Part shown: positions 1-8,818 of the stretch, one piece after another
How the letters are laid out: each line of letters starts with the position of its first letter
Numbering within the stretch: the first letter of the stretch is position 1
Assembly (NCBI GenBank): GCA_964455525.1
Contig: CAYVWR010000001.1
Span: 434,001 to 498,000, forward strand
Direction: 5' to 3'
From: JAFDZV01 sp964455525
GTDB taxonomy: Bacteria > Bacteroidota > Ignavibacteria > OLB7
Length of the DNA stretch: 64,000 nucleotides
The notes under the pieces: model-generated
What the model was told of the DNA's origin: nothing
Database searches by the model: none
The model's input: the letters and a program-made list of their open reading frames with translations, nothing else
Made by a program: the position numbers and the translations under genes

Positions 1-133
1 CGGCAAACCTATCATGCCGGAGCACTCCCGGGAGATAAGACCGATGGTTGCACAGCGCCCCCATGCTCAACCACAAGCAGCGCGGAGCCATCGGCCCCGG
101 TTGCCGGAGAGTGGATGCGGCTGGCCCCGATCA

Positions 134-541
134 TCACTGTGTCTGGATCGTCATGATCTGCGTGAAGTAGAAGCTTGCATTCTCTGTCCATCCATAGACG
201 ACGCAGAGCGCCTGATTGCCATCCTGAGGGGCATAAAGGCCTGTACCGATTGATGTCGCGATGGCCTCACTGCTGAACCCATTGGTGTATTGGGCGCTAT
301 AGAGCTTTACCCCGTTGCCGGAATACGCCAGCATGCCGATGCCAGTGATTGGGTCGCCAGCATTGTTTGTGGTCACCGTAGCGTATTCGCTGAGCTGCCC
401 GGTACCAGAATCGTAGGAGACCCCCCAATCGGTCACCGTGACGACGTCCGACAAGGATTCGCCGAGCATTGTACGTAACTTGGCCAGGTCCAGTCTCCCT
501 TCTCTTGCCAGCGCCGTGATATCATTTCCGTTAAGGGCCAT
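134..541 (-). CDS. Hypothetical protein, 135 aa
   Basis: The start at 541 is chosen because AGGAG lies about 8 bases upstream; the frame stays open further upstream, but that part has no ribosome binding site. The protein begins with a polar helical segment (residues 1-30, rich in Leu/Arg/Asp) followed by a Thr/Gly/Ser/Tyr-rich part that alternates like beta strands. It has no signal peptide or membrane segment. I do not recognise the family. The second half could be a small beta-sandwich. It is monocistronic, with no gene within 460 bases upstream. Confidence 0.6.
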   Translation of the reverse strand: MALNGNDITALAREGRLDLAKLRTMLGESLSDVVTVTDWGVSYDSGTGQLSEYATVTTNNAGDPITGIGMLAYSGNGVKLYSAQYTNGFSSEAIATSIGTGLYAPQDGNQALCVVYGWTENASFYFTQIMTIQTQ

Positions 542-1005
542 GATAAACTCCTTTCCTTTCTGTTGCCAGAGTGATGGTTGGCAGCCCATCCGCTGCCGGA
601 CATGACCGCCATGATTGCTGCCACCCGCAAGGATAATGTCCCGGATCGTTATGGCATCAGCAGAAAAGAGGGATAGGAAGAGGAGAAGTGGACAGAAGGC
701 CGCACCAGATTTCTGGATTGTTGAAGCAGCTCTCAGGACCGGCTCCCGGAACAACGACGATGCCCCTAACACTCGGGAGCGTCTACCACGTTATTGCGAT
801 CAAGCACGGCCTGCTGCCAGTCATGATCGCGCAGCCGGAAATCCACCCCGCGATAATATCGCGATCAAGCGCAGCCGGCAACGCATGATGTAGAGATGGA
901 CGCACAATCTATCACACACATCACCTACGCGGACCATATGGAGCACAATGCCTCACTGGCACACCTGATGCCCGCCTGCACCGCTCCTCCGGGCCGCAAG
1001 ATGAC
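542..1005. other. Intergenic, no gene seen
   Basis: Open frames here are short, overlap each other on both strands, and lack ribosome binding sites. I see no convincing hairpin terminator or RNA gene. Confidence 0.5.
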
Positions 1006-1314
1006 CTACCCCGCAACTTCCTGTGGCGGCTCTGCCATACGATCGAACAGTATCATTCCAAAGGGAATGAACGAGGTGGCGATCACACGCATCAAACGCC
1101 CGCCGGACCATCTGTATTCGATCTTCGCCTGAACAGCATTGAAGACGAACAGCACAAACAGCAAGCCGTGCACCATGCCAACCGAGCGAACCAGGGAGGG
1201 ATCGCCCGCCATATACTTCATTGGCATCGCCACGCCCAACAGCAGGAGAAACGAAAGGCCCTCCAGCCATGCAACAACACGAAGCTGCTTCAGTCGATTG
1301 TTGAAAAAACTCAT
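1006..1314 (-). CDS. DUF3817-type small integral membrane protein
   Basis: This 102-aa protein has about three hydrophobic segments. It carries the family pattern RVVAWLEGLSFLLLL near the N terminus, then a PMKY motif and a VGMVHGLLFVLFVF segment, as in DUF3817 (YdzA-like) membrane proteins of unknown function. The length is normal for the family. It lies 25 bases downstream of the 1340-1804 membrane protein on the same strand, so the two are probably co-transcribed. Confidence 0.8.
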   Translation of the reverse strand: MSFFNNRLKQLRVVAWLEGLSFLLLLGVAMPMKYMAGDPSLVRSVGMVHGLLFVLFVFNAVQAKIEYRWSGGRLMRVIATSFIPFGMILFDRMAEPPQEVAG

Positions 1315-1339
1315 CGTTATAGGGGTATATGACTATGGT

Positions 1340-1804
1340 TCAGGATAGGCGCCACAGAGGGCGCTGGGCCAGGGGAGAGAACGGCCACGGGATCAGCAGA
1401 AGAATCAAACAGACTGCGATCGTCCAATATATCGCTACCGAGCGGAACTTGTGGCGGTCGTCCTTGGCACGCTTTGCCAGGGATGAGCCGATGGTCACCA
1501 GAACCACCGATGCAAACATCCCGAGGATATGAATCACGCTGAAGAACAGCAACTGCGTGTTGCCCACTCCATCGGCGGTATCCGACCAGAAGAGCACGAC
1601 AAACGGACTCGACGCATAGAGTGCCATCCCAAGCAGCACCTGTATCTGGCTTGCCATTGTCCCGATTGCAATGCTCATCCGATCGAACCCCGCAAACGGC
1701 CGGGAGTACAGCAGAGCGCTATAAGCCCTTGCCAGAGAGATACTGAGACTGAGAAGAACCAGCCACCGAACAACGGAATGGATGTGAAGCAGAACACCAT
1801 ACAT
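1340..1804 (-). CDS. Four-helix membrane protein (Bacteroidota 'cytochrome B'-like hypothetical)
   Basis: This 154-aa protein starts with LLHIHSVVRWLVLLSLSIS and has four hydrophobic helices. The opening resembles a family often found in Bacteroidota and labelled 'cytochrome B' on weak grounds. His residues in helix 1 (H7, H9) and helix 3 could be ligands, but heme binding is not established. It is the first gene of a likely pair with the DUF3817 protein downstream. Confidence 0.65.
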   Translation of the reverse strand: MYGVLLHIHSVVRWLVLLSLSISLARAYSALLYSRPFAGFDRMSIAIGTMASQIQVLLGMALYASSPFVVLFWSDTADGVGNTQLLFFSVIHILGMFASVVLVTIGSSLAKRAKDDRHKFRSVAIYWTIAVCLILLLIPWPFSPLAQRPLWRLS

Positions 1805-2104
1805 GCAAATGCCCTGAAATGATCGTTCAAATTACACAAGGATGCCCCCTTGTCCATAGAACGAATGCGGCCCGGACACATCCTGTTTCGGGATTGTTCG
1901 GAATGCGTGCAGGGAGGCCACTATACGGCTGTACCGACTGGTTGATGGCACCTATTCTTCGGAATGCGCTCGGGAAGCACCGGAATCGCCGCCTGCACAA
2001 TCGGCAGAATACAAAGGGTCCTCAAAGCATGGCGACCGTAACATCGGTGGTTGGTAGAAGTTTCTGGGCCTGCATCAGATGTATTATAGATGCATTTCCC
2101 CGCA

Positions 2105-3037
2105 TCACATCTCCTGGAAGTTGCCTGCCAGGCGCAGCCCGCTCGCGAACTCCCTCCGGCAACCATCCACCGGATCGACAAAGGAGAGACGCCATGCGAG
2201 CAGTTGCAACGGCGTTGTATAATCGTATGGAGCATGGGCATGAACATGCGGATACAGCCTATCGTTCACGATCGGAAAGCCGATCGAGAGGAGATGGACT
2301 CGAAGCTGGTGTTTCTTCCCGGTCTCCGGGCGTAGATGAAAGAGCGCCCGATCGCCCTGCCTGCCTATCACCCGGATATGGGTGATGGCATTGCTCTGGC
2401 CATATCCGGTCTGCATGGTACACCAGGAATCGCCCTGAACCAGACGACTCTCGATCGTATACTCTGCTTCAAGCGATCCCGTTCCACTGCCAATAGCCAA
2501 GTATTCCTTTGTGACGGCCCGTTCGGCAAATAACCGGTGATACAGCGGCCGCGTCTCCGGGTCGAGCGAAAAGAGAACCAACCCGGCAGTATCTCGATCA
2601 ATCCGGTGAATCGGGGTGATGTTCTCGATACCGGTGCGGCGGCGAAGCCGGACGAGCAGGTTCTCGTTGACATAAGGCCCGGATGGAACCACCGGAAGGA
2701 AATGGGGCTTATCGACTACAAGAAGATGTTCATTGCCAAAGAGGATCGTTTCCTCGAAGGGGATGGCCTGCTCGCTCTCAACCTCCCGGAAATAATGAAG
2801 AGTTATATGGGGCTGATATGGCGTCTCCGGGGCAACCGCTCCTCCATCCCTTCTGGTCACTTTATTCTCCGACATTCTCTGCCGCCACACCTCAGCCCCG
2901 ACATGCGGAAAGCGCTCGATAAGATATTCAAGTATTGTTGCCGGAGAAGGCTTCAGGTCCGGCAGATAGATGGCCGAGAGAGCGGGTGCGTACGACGCTC
3001 CCTGGCCCATTGCCGATGCACGTAACCGATCGCTCAT
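2105..3037 (-). CDS. RluA-family RNA pseudouridine synthase
   Basis: This 310-aa enzyme would isomerise specific uridines to pseudouridine in rRNA or tRNA. The catalytic motif HRIDRDTAGL holds the family's invariant Asp, at about residue 146. It is preceded by LLVVDKPHFLPVVP and followed by RAVTKEYLAI and the GKKHQLRVHL motif, all in the usual RluA order. An N-terminal part of about 95 residues precedes the catalytic domain and could be a degenerate S4-like region. The target site cannot be told from sequence. The subgroup resembles RluA-like proteins with an extended N terminus. Confidence 0.88.
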   Translation of the reverse strand: MSDRLRASAMGQGASYAPALSAIYLPDLKPSPATILEYLIERFPHVGAEVWRQRMSENKVTRRDGGAVAPETPYQPHITLHYFREVESEQAIPFEETILFGNEHLLVVDKPHFLPVVPSGPYVNENLLVRLRRRTGIENITPIHRIDRDTAGLVLFSLDPETRPLYHRLFAERAVTKEYLAIGSGTGSLEAEYTIESRLVQGDSWCTMQTGYGQSNAITHIRVIGRQGDRALFHLRPETGKKHQLRVHLLSIGFPIVNDRLYPHVHAHAPYDYTTPLQLLAWRLSFVDPVDGCRREFASGLRLAGNFQEM

Positions 3038-3318
3038 GATATTGAAGACTCCTGTTGCCCCACCGTAATGAAATGGACGCTCTCACATGATCCCCCTACA
3101 AGGTGCTCCGATACCTTCATACGTCCGCTACCTCCCCCCTTTTCCCCTCACGATGCTTTCCACCGATACGTAGATCCTATGTAGGACACGTTGGCAGAGA
3201 GGGGGATATGTTCAGCGACCGGCCCAGGGATATAGGCATCGCCCGTAGCATCCCCCTGGCCAACGTATAACCATGCCGTGTCCGGCGGCCCATACTATTT
3301 CATTAATCTGTGTACCTC

Positions 3319-4476
3319 ATGCCGCACGCCACCTGGCCAACGAACAGAACAGCATATACTGGCTGGCGCTCTGCTCTGTTGTTCGCTCTTGTGCTCTCCA
3401 GCCACACCCTATTCGGATGCATGTCCCTTGTGCCACAAAAAAGCGCAATGGTCCCACACCCGAACAGCATCACCGAGTACACGACCCCGACATTCGATAA
3501 TAAAATCACCTGGCTGGGCTGGGGCGTCATCGGGGCAATGGCAGCCGGGGGCGCCTATCAAGGATATACATCCAATCTCTCACTGCCATGGACCGGATGG
3601 GAACGGCGATCCGAAATAAATCCTGCCGGCAATATAGCGCTTGGGGCCGTGGCAGGGCTTGCATCGGGACTGCTTATCACATCGATCGTGGGGGGCAATG
3701 CCCCGATAGTTACATCGGACAATGCGGCCACCTGGCTTGAGAAACTGGACGACCGGATGATACTGATTCCAACGGATGCATCACATCCGGGACTGCCCCT
3801 CACATCTATCAGAGCGATTGCGCGGAACGCGGACGCTTCGTTTATGCCAGGCTCACTGGGCGAGGTACGTTTTTTTCTGGCCACTTTTCCGAGCAGCCCC
3901 CATCGCGACCGCATTCTTGGGACGTTCATCCGCACGGTGCACCGTGAACTGCTCATACAGGTTGCAGAGATCGCCCAGGGGTTGCCTGCCGAGCAGCAGG
4001 CTATGGAGCGGTATATCGCCGAAACGCCAACATTCGAGGAGGCCATCGCCATGGCAGGCCGCTTCTCCGCCTACCGTCCGACCCTGGAGCAGCGAGCCGC
4101 AACATTCGTATGGGATCTGAACGATCTACAACGTTATCGCCTGACATTCCCCGGAAGCATCCATACCGATACCATCGCCGTACGGGTTTCCGATAGATTG
4201 AAGCGCGACGAGATCCCTGAATTCCTTGCGATGTTTCCGATGATCCGAAATCTCCCGGATCTTAAACTCCGCTATATCACCTCCAGCCCAACCACCATAG
4301 AGGCAATCAGGGCAATGCGCCGTTATCCCGAGCTGGAGGCGGTTGCCGAACGCCAGGCGGCACAACTCGCGGAGTCGCCGGAGGATTACAGAGCCTATCT
4401 CATCGCATTTCCCGACGGACCGGCAGCAAAAGAACTACGCGCTCGTATGCATGCCGAACTCTATGGCGACGAATAG
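3319..4476 (+). CDS. Lipoprotein of unknown function
   Basis: I chose the ATG at 3319; a GTG at 3310 in the same frame is possible. The N terminus is a lipoprotein signal ending in LFGC, so the mature protein would be anchored by Cys at about residue 34. Two hydrophobic Gly/Ala-rich stretches follow (around residues 68-80 and 108-125). The C-terminal half is helical and repetitive, with YIAETPTFEEA, RYRLTFPGS, YITSSPTTIEA and YLIAFPDGP, a pattern of short '(F/Y)xxxFP' units. I do not recognise the family. The barrel gene at 4562 follows and may be co-transcribed. Confidence 0.7.
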   Translation: MPHATWPTNRTAYTGWRSALLFALVLSSHTLFGCMSLVPQKSAMVPHPNSITEYTTPTFDNKITWLGWGVIGAMAAGGAYQGYTSNLSLPWTGWERRSEINPAGNIALGAVAGLASGLLITSIVGGNAPIVTSDNAATWLEKLDDRMILIPTDASHPGLPLTSIRAIARNADASFMPGSLGEVRFFLATFPSSPHRDRILGTFIRTVHRELLIQVAEIAQGLPAEQQAMERYIAETPTFEEAIAMAGRFSAYRPTLEQRAATFVWDLNDLQRYRLTFPGSIHTDTIAVRVSDRLKRDEIPEFLAMFPMIRNLPDLKLRYITSSPTTIEAIRAMRRYPELEAVAERQAAQLAESPEDYRAYLIAFPDGPAAKELRARMHAELYGDE

Positions 4477-4561
4477 TATGAAAAATCATCGGCGAACCGC
4501 AAGGCACCGATACGCACGGATCGGCATACCGCAGCACTCACGCTTCTATTATCCCATTATT

Positions 4562-5131
4562 ATGACAACACTGAAATCCGCGCTCCATCAACGCGGCATG
4601 TTTATACTGGCCCTGCTCGCAGCAACAATCACTCTGTGGAGCAAAAAGGCCAACGCCCAGAACACCGAAAAAACCGAAAAAAGCGAGGTCGCTTCGATCA
4701 TCTGGATCAACTCATTCTATGGCCCCAACAACTTCGGCGTTGGTCTGGGGGCACGCTATAGTGCAATTGGCATCGGCGCAACCGTATTCGGCTTTGCAGG
4801 CGATACCACACACGGACTCTCGGCCCGCCCGGGAATGATTGGAGTAAGCATTGATCTCTATATCGGCATCGATTTCAACACATGGCTCGCGGCATATGGG
4901 AATATCGGGGCAGTAGCACGGCTCGCAACCTATAAGGCTCAGGAAGATGTCGCAAAAACCTATGTAAAACACGCCATGATGTCGGTCGGAGGCGGCTTCC
5001 AGGTTTCGCTTGCATCTCGATTGACCATCGGCATCGGCTACAATGCTCTGCTCGATCTCCCAGACTATGAAGGCGGCCCAACATATAATGTACTGCATTC
5101 GATAGTGCCACAGATCGGCTATCGCCTGTAG
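4562..5131 (+). CDS. Small outer-membrane beta-barrel-like protein
   Basis: The start at 4562 gives a signal peptide (hydrophobic core LALLAATITLW, cleavage near ANAQ). An in-frame ATG at 4478, directly after the upstream stop, would add 28 residues before it. The 189-aa product is built of alternating Gly/aromatic strands such as FGVGLGARYSAIGIGATVF and LTIGIGYNALL. It ends IGYRL, fitting an outer-membrane barrel of about 8 strands. Function is unknown. It follows the 3319-4476 lipoprotein, so the pair may act together in the envelope. Confidence 0.65.
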   Translation: MTTLKSALHQRGMFILALLAATITLWSKKANAQNTEKTEKSEVASIIWINSFYGPNNFGVGLGARYSAIGIGATVFGFAGDTTHGLSARPGMIGVSIDLYIGIDFNTWLAAYGNIGAVARLATYKAQEDVAKTYVKHAMMSVGGGFQVSLASRLTIGIGYNALLDLPDYEGGPTYNVLHSIVPQIGYRL

Positions 5132-5177
5132 TGCCGCACTGCGCGCCGTTTCCCATACCCTACGATCTGCTCATTGC

Positions 5178-5233
5178 GACAACGGTCGTTTATCGGTTTA
5201 TAACATGTTATAAACCGATAAACGACCGTTGTC
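5178..5233. terminator. Perfect 56-nt palindrome, probable bidirectional terminator
   Basis: Bases 5178-5205 are exactly the reverse complement of 5206-5233, with no unpaired centre (ACATGT at the middle). It lies between two converging genes (stop at 5131 on plus, stop at 5319 on minus), the usual place for a shared terminator. There is no long T-run outside the stem. The perfect symmetry over 28 bp is unusual and could also be a protein-binding site. Confidence 0.6.
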
Positions 5234-5318
5234 CTCCGCTCATACTACATCAAGGCGTACCCCTCTGCTTGCCGATGCCGCGCCCTATGCGGCTGACGGC
5301 AGAAATGCCTCGGCCGTC

Positions 5319-5969
5319 TCAGCAGCCACAACCACAGTTATAACAGCAGGTCGTCATGCCGGAGAACTTGACCTTATCAGATCCGATGGCTGTTCCTTCA
5401 CCGGAAAAGGTGTTGATGGTGAGCACATATCCCTCTGCCGTCACACCGTAGAGATGGCAGCAGTAGAAGCTAAGCCCAGTAACCCCCTTGAACTTTATCG
5501 GCCCTATCGGCTCTACGCTTCCGTCCTCGACATCGATACGAACCAGCATATCATCTTTGCGCAGGGAAGCATAGAGGACATCGTTGCAATCGAACGCAAG
5601 ATCGCCAGTGAACTCATCCATACTGCTGATATAGTGTCCTTCACCTGTTGTCGGGTCGATCCAGAAGAACTTTCCCTTTCCGGTACCACCATAGATAATT
5701 CCGGTTGAAGCCACAGCAAGCGCAACAACACCCTCGAACTTGGTATCGCCGATCACGACAACCTCACCGGTCTTGGTATTAATCCTGATAAGAGTATCCT
5801 GGCTGATGCCCCACATTGTCCCACCATGACAGGCGATATCGCGCAATTCACCGAGACCGAAATCCTTAAGCTGTTTGCTGATATTGATGGCTTGATGGAG
5901 GCTTCCGGTTGCGCAATCCACGCTATAGATTACGCCCTTATAATCGCTGGCATACAGAGTGCAGCTCAT
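5319..5969 (-). CDS. Beta-propeller-like protein with Cys-rich tail, paralogue 1
   Basis: This 216-aa protein has no signal peptide. It is made of about five repeats of roughly 40 residues with the pattern (L/I/M)Yxxxx...(L/F)xxIDxxTGxxxxIG, as in short beta-propellers of the SMP-30/NHL/Kelch-like kind. Conserved anchors shared with its three neighbours are VDCATGS (residues 17-23), RDIACHGGTMWGI, GDLAFDCNDVLYAS and FYCCHLYGVT. The last residues are TTCCYNCGCGC. Function is unknown; the paired Cys could bind metal or crosslink. It is the last gene of the four-copy minus-strand cluster 5319-8183. The start has AGGAA about 6 bases upstream. Confidence 0.72.
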   Translation of the reverse strand: MSCTLYASDYKGVIYSVDCATGSLHQAINISKQLKDFGLGELRDIACHGGTMWGISQDTLIRINTKTGEVVVIGDTKFEGVVALAVASTGIIYGGTGKGKFFWIDPTTGEGHYISSMDEFTGDLAFDCNDVLYASLRKDDMLVRIDVEDGSVEPIGPIKFKGVTGLSFYCCHLYGVTAEGYVLTINTFSGEGTAIGSDKVKFSGMTTCCYNCGCGC

Positions 5970-6065
5970 TGTTTGTTCCTATGGTAAAAGGATGATGATG
6001 AATATTCCTACAAATCCGTCGGCGGCCCAGGCCAACCGGTCAGAGCATTCCGGTTCGGGCCTGCT

Positions 6066-6731
6066 TCAGCAACCGCAGTTGTTGCAGCAGGTTGCCATAC
6101 CGCTCCACCGTGGTCGCAGCCTGGGATTCGGGTGTCCGATAACCGTTCCTATACCGCTGTAGGCATTGATCGTGAGAACATCTCCACCGAGCGTTATGCC
6201 ATAGAGACGGCAGCAATAGAAACTTATGCCGGTAACCGGGCCATCGGCGCCGATCGGGCCGATAGCCACAGCGTTGCCAGTAGCGATATCGACGCTTGCA
6301 AGCACCGGATCGTCCCCGACACATGCAAAGAGATTGTTGTTGCAATCAAATGCGATATCGGCATTGGAGCCGCCGATACCATAATTGCCGATATATGTTC
6401 CCGCACCGGATATAGGATCAATCCAGATAAATTCCCCACTGGTAGTTGCCGAGTAGAGTATGCCGCTTGAAGCCACAGCAAGCGCGTTCACTCCTGGGAA
6501 TCCAGTATCGCCGATAAATATCGCCTCGCCGCTTTTTGTATTGATGCGGATCAGGGAGTCGCCCGCCACTCCCCACATCGTGCCGCCATGGCAGGCGATA
6601 TCGCGTAATCCCCTCAGGGCATATCGTTCAAGAAATTCCTGTAGATCAAAGGCCTTATTGATTGTTCCAGTAGCACAATCGAGTGTGGCGATCTCCCCTG
6701 TAAGGCTGCTTACATACGGGATACAACTCAT
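6066..6731 (-). CDS. Beta-propeller-like protein with Cys-rich tail, paralogue 2
   Basis: This 221-aa protein is colinear with paralogue 1: LDCATG near residue 20, RDIACHGGTMWGVAGDSLI, GDTGFPGVNALAVASSGI, DIAFDCNNNLFAC and FYCCRLYGITLGGDVLTIN. The tail is shorter, ending WSGMATCCNNCGC. A strong ribosome binding site (AGGAGG) lies 6 bases before the start at 6731. An insertion of about eight Arg/Pro-rich residues (HPNPRLRPR) sits before the Cys tail. The role is unknown, but retention of every core Cys (DCATG, DIAC, FDC, YCC and tail) suggests selection. Confidence 0.72.
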   Translation of the reverse strand: MSCIPYVSSLTGEIATLDCATGTINKAFDLQEFLERYALRGLRDIACHGGTMWGVAGDSLIRINTKSGEAIFIGDTGFPGVNALAVASSGILYSATTSGEFIWIDPISGAGTYIGNYGIGGSNADIAFDCNNNLFACVGDDPVLASVDIATGNAVAIGPIGADGPVTGISFYCCRLYGITLGGDVLTINAYSGIGTVIGHPNPRLRPRWSGMATCCNNCGC

Positions 6732-6808
6732 AAGCCCCTCCTATTTCCGTGTTGCTATCAGTTGCGGTGATATTGTGCCAGCGGCTGTAACGATAGGCCT
6801 GTCCAGGA

Positions 6809-7476
6809 TCAACATCCGCATCCGCAGTTATTGCAGCAGGTTGTCATCCCCGAGAACTTTATCCCATCATCACCGATGACAACTGCTTCGGCACTATCAG
6901 GATTGATGGTGATAAAAGCCCGCGCGCGGTAACCCCATAGAGGTCACAGCAATAGAATGTCAACCCTGTTACCAGAGGTTCACAGACTCCCCCCAGAACC
7001 AGGGGCACGCCTGTGTTCACCCCTACCTGCACTAACAGATCATTCCCTGATCCCCTGTTGGCGGTTGCATAGAGGTTATCATTGCAGTCGAATGCAAGAT
7101 CGCCGCTCGAACCAAGGCCGCCGCCGTAATTGCCTATAAGCGTCCCGAGACCGCTCACCGGATCAAGCCAGAGCAGATCGCCCGATTCCGTTGCCGCGTA
7201 GAGAATACGCTGCGAGGATATGGCAAGGGCATTGACTCCCGAGAATGTTGTCGGCCCGATGAACACCACATTCCTGTTCTTGATATCTATTCTGATAAGG
7301 GAATCGCCCGCGACCCCCCACATGGTGTTGCCATGGCAGGCGATATCACGCAACGTATCCAGACCATACCTCTCAAGGAATTCCCGCGTACTGAATTCCC
7401 ATGTGGCGCTCCCGGTAGCACAATCGAGCGTATAGATATTCCCCTCGAAATCGGAGGCATAGATGCTACATCCCAT
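6809..7476 (-). pseudogene. Beta-propeller-like paralogue 3, frameshifted before the Cys tail
   Basis: The start at 7476 has GGAG upstream and gives MGCSIYASDF, like paralogue 4. The frame runs through RDIACHGNTMWGVAGDSLI, GDLAFDCNDNLYAT and FYCCDLYGVTARG. It then leaves the family pattern and stops at 6859 (205 aa). Reading one base over from about 6919-6921 restores the family end: AFITINPDS, then KFSGMTTCCNNCGCGC, stopping at 6809. The span of 668 bases is one short of a codon multiple, so this is a single-base deletion in the C-run at 6919-6921. It may be a real inactivation, a slippage site or a sequencing error. Confidence 0.7.
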
Positions 7477-7526
7477 TATGGTTCTCCTGGTAAGATAGAT
7501 GGTTATTGGAGGAGCAAGGGCTTGTG

Positions 7527-8183
7527 TCAGCACCCGCATCCGCAATTGCAGCAGCAGGTCGCCAACCCGCCGAAGCTGGGTCCGGGACGGCCGATCTGGG
7601 TTCCAACGCCGCTGTCCGCATTGATCGTCAGCACTCTGCCGTCCCCGGATGCGCCATACAGACGGCACCCATAAAAGGTAAGCCCGAAGACGCTGTTGAT
7701 GCCGATCGGCCCGATAGAGCTTGCCTGCCCGGTCCCCACATCGATGATGGCAAGTTCATCGCCCTGGCCGGCAAAGACCGTACCGTACAGGACATCGTTG
7801 CAATCGAACGCGATATCGCCGCTTGAGCCATAACCGCTATAATCTCCGATATAGGTTCCGGCACCGGTGACAGGATTGATCCGCCAGAAGCCGCCTCCAC
7901 CGGCACCGTAGATAATTCCCGCAGAGGATACCGCAAGCGCGTTCATACTGCTGCCAAGCGGGCCGATGGCCGTCACGGTCCAATCTCCGGCATTGATCCT
8001 GACCAGGATATTCCCCCCGATGCCCCAGAGCGTGCTTCCATGGCAGGCGATATCCAGCAGAGTTCCGGCACCGACAGCCGCAAGCGCTGCGGAGAGATTG
8101 GCCAGCTTGTTGATGCTGCCGGTCGCACAATCCAGAGTATAGATGTTGTTCTGAAGGTCATGAGCATAGATGCTACATCCCAT
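7527..8183 (-). CDS. Beta-propeller-like protein with Cys-rich tail, paralogue 4
   Basis: The start at 8183 (MGCSIYAHDLQ) is set by GGAG 7 bases upstream; the frame is open well beyond, but that extension has no family match. The 218-aa product shares LDCATGSINKL, LDIACHGSTLWGIGG, GDIAFDCNDVLYGT and FYGCRLYGASG, and ends GLATCCCNCGCGC. The usual FYCC is FYGC here. It is the first gene of the cluster and divergent from the integrase at 8819, so a promoter should lie in 8184-8640. Confidence 0.72.
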   Translation of the reverse strand: MGCSIYAHDLQNNIYTLDCATGSINKLANLSAALAAVGAGTLLDIACHGSTLWGIGGNILVRINAGDWTVTAIGPLGSSMNALAVSSAGIIYGAGGGGFWRINPVTGAGTYIGDYSGYGSSGDIAFDCNDVLYGTVFAGQGDELAIIDVGTGQASSIGPIGINSVFGLTFYGCRLYGASGDGRVLTINADSGVGTQIGRPGPSFGGLATCCCNCGCGC

Positions 8184-8818
8184 GGCATTTCTCCGTAATA
8201 CAAACGTGATTGATGGCCGTGATGCTACGGCAATCCTCCCGTCATCGCGATCGGATGAGAACATTGCCATAACAATCCGGCTTGCCCCAGCCATGACGTT
8301 GGCCCAACCCATAGGAACTATCGCAACCGGGTTGCCATCACCCTCCATGATCTGCATCGGCGCCATCCTCCCCCCGGCACTCCCCCTACCCTGGCACAGC
8401 TTGCGGTTCCTGCCGTTGCCGGACAATGCCATGGCCAGAGGTTTCATGGGGACAGGAATACGAGATATGCCCTACAATGGATTGGCGCAGAAAACAGTAA
8501 AACGATGGATAAGGATTATCATGACCGTGTGGCAGCAACAATCTACAACATGCGTTCAACCGCGAAATACCAAATGCAGGATAATTGCCGGAATACGGGA
8601 ACTACGCTGCATATGGCATCAGAAGCAGGATAAACTATCATAGATGGGAGGAATTATCATCTATGTTCGCAGGCATCGTGCCGAGCATATAATCCTGAAT
8701 ATCAGGATGAATAATTCTTGCAAATATTCTCGCAGTTTGGCAACTTTGCTCCCGCTATGGGTTGGCATCGAAGTTTTTTGCTTTCGGCATGTATCACCAC
8801 CATACCAGAGGTCATCCG
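8184..8818. other. Divergent intergenic region upstream of the integrase
   Basis: No gene is supported here. It must carry the promoters of the minus-strand propeller cluster and of the plus-strand integrase. Two inverted repeats lie near the integrase side (separate entry). I looked for an integron attI/attC core (GTTRRRY with a matching inverse core) and could not identify one with confidence. Confidence 0.45.
8639..8708. promoter_or_regulatory. Two inverted repeats upstream of the integrase
   Basis: CATAGATG (8639-8646) pairs exactly with CATCTATG (8658-8665). ATCCTGA (8692-8698) pairs exactly with TCAGGAT (8702-8708) around a 3-base centre. The second has the size of a repressor operator. 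Both lie 110-180 bases before the integrase start. Integron integrases are often under SOS control; whether either is a LexA site of this lineage is only a guess. Confidence 0.35.

Noticed and set aside
6809..6930. Programmed ribosomal frameshift in propeller paralogue 3
   Set aside because: No classic slippery heptamer with a downstream structure is evident; a simple one-base deletion in a C-run is the plainer reading.
5319..8183. Propeller paralogues as integron cassettes divergent from IntI
   Set aside because: The spacers (50-96 bases) show no attC cores, and the genes are one paralogous family, so tandem duplication explains them better.
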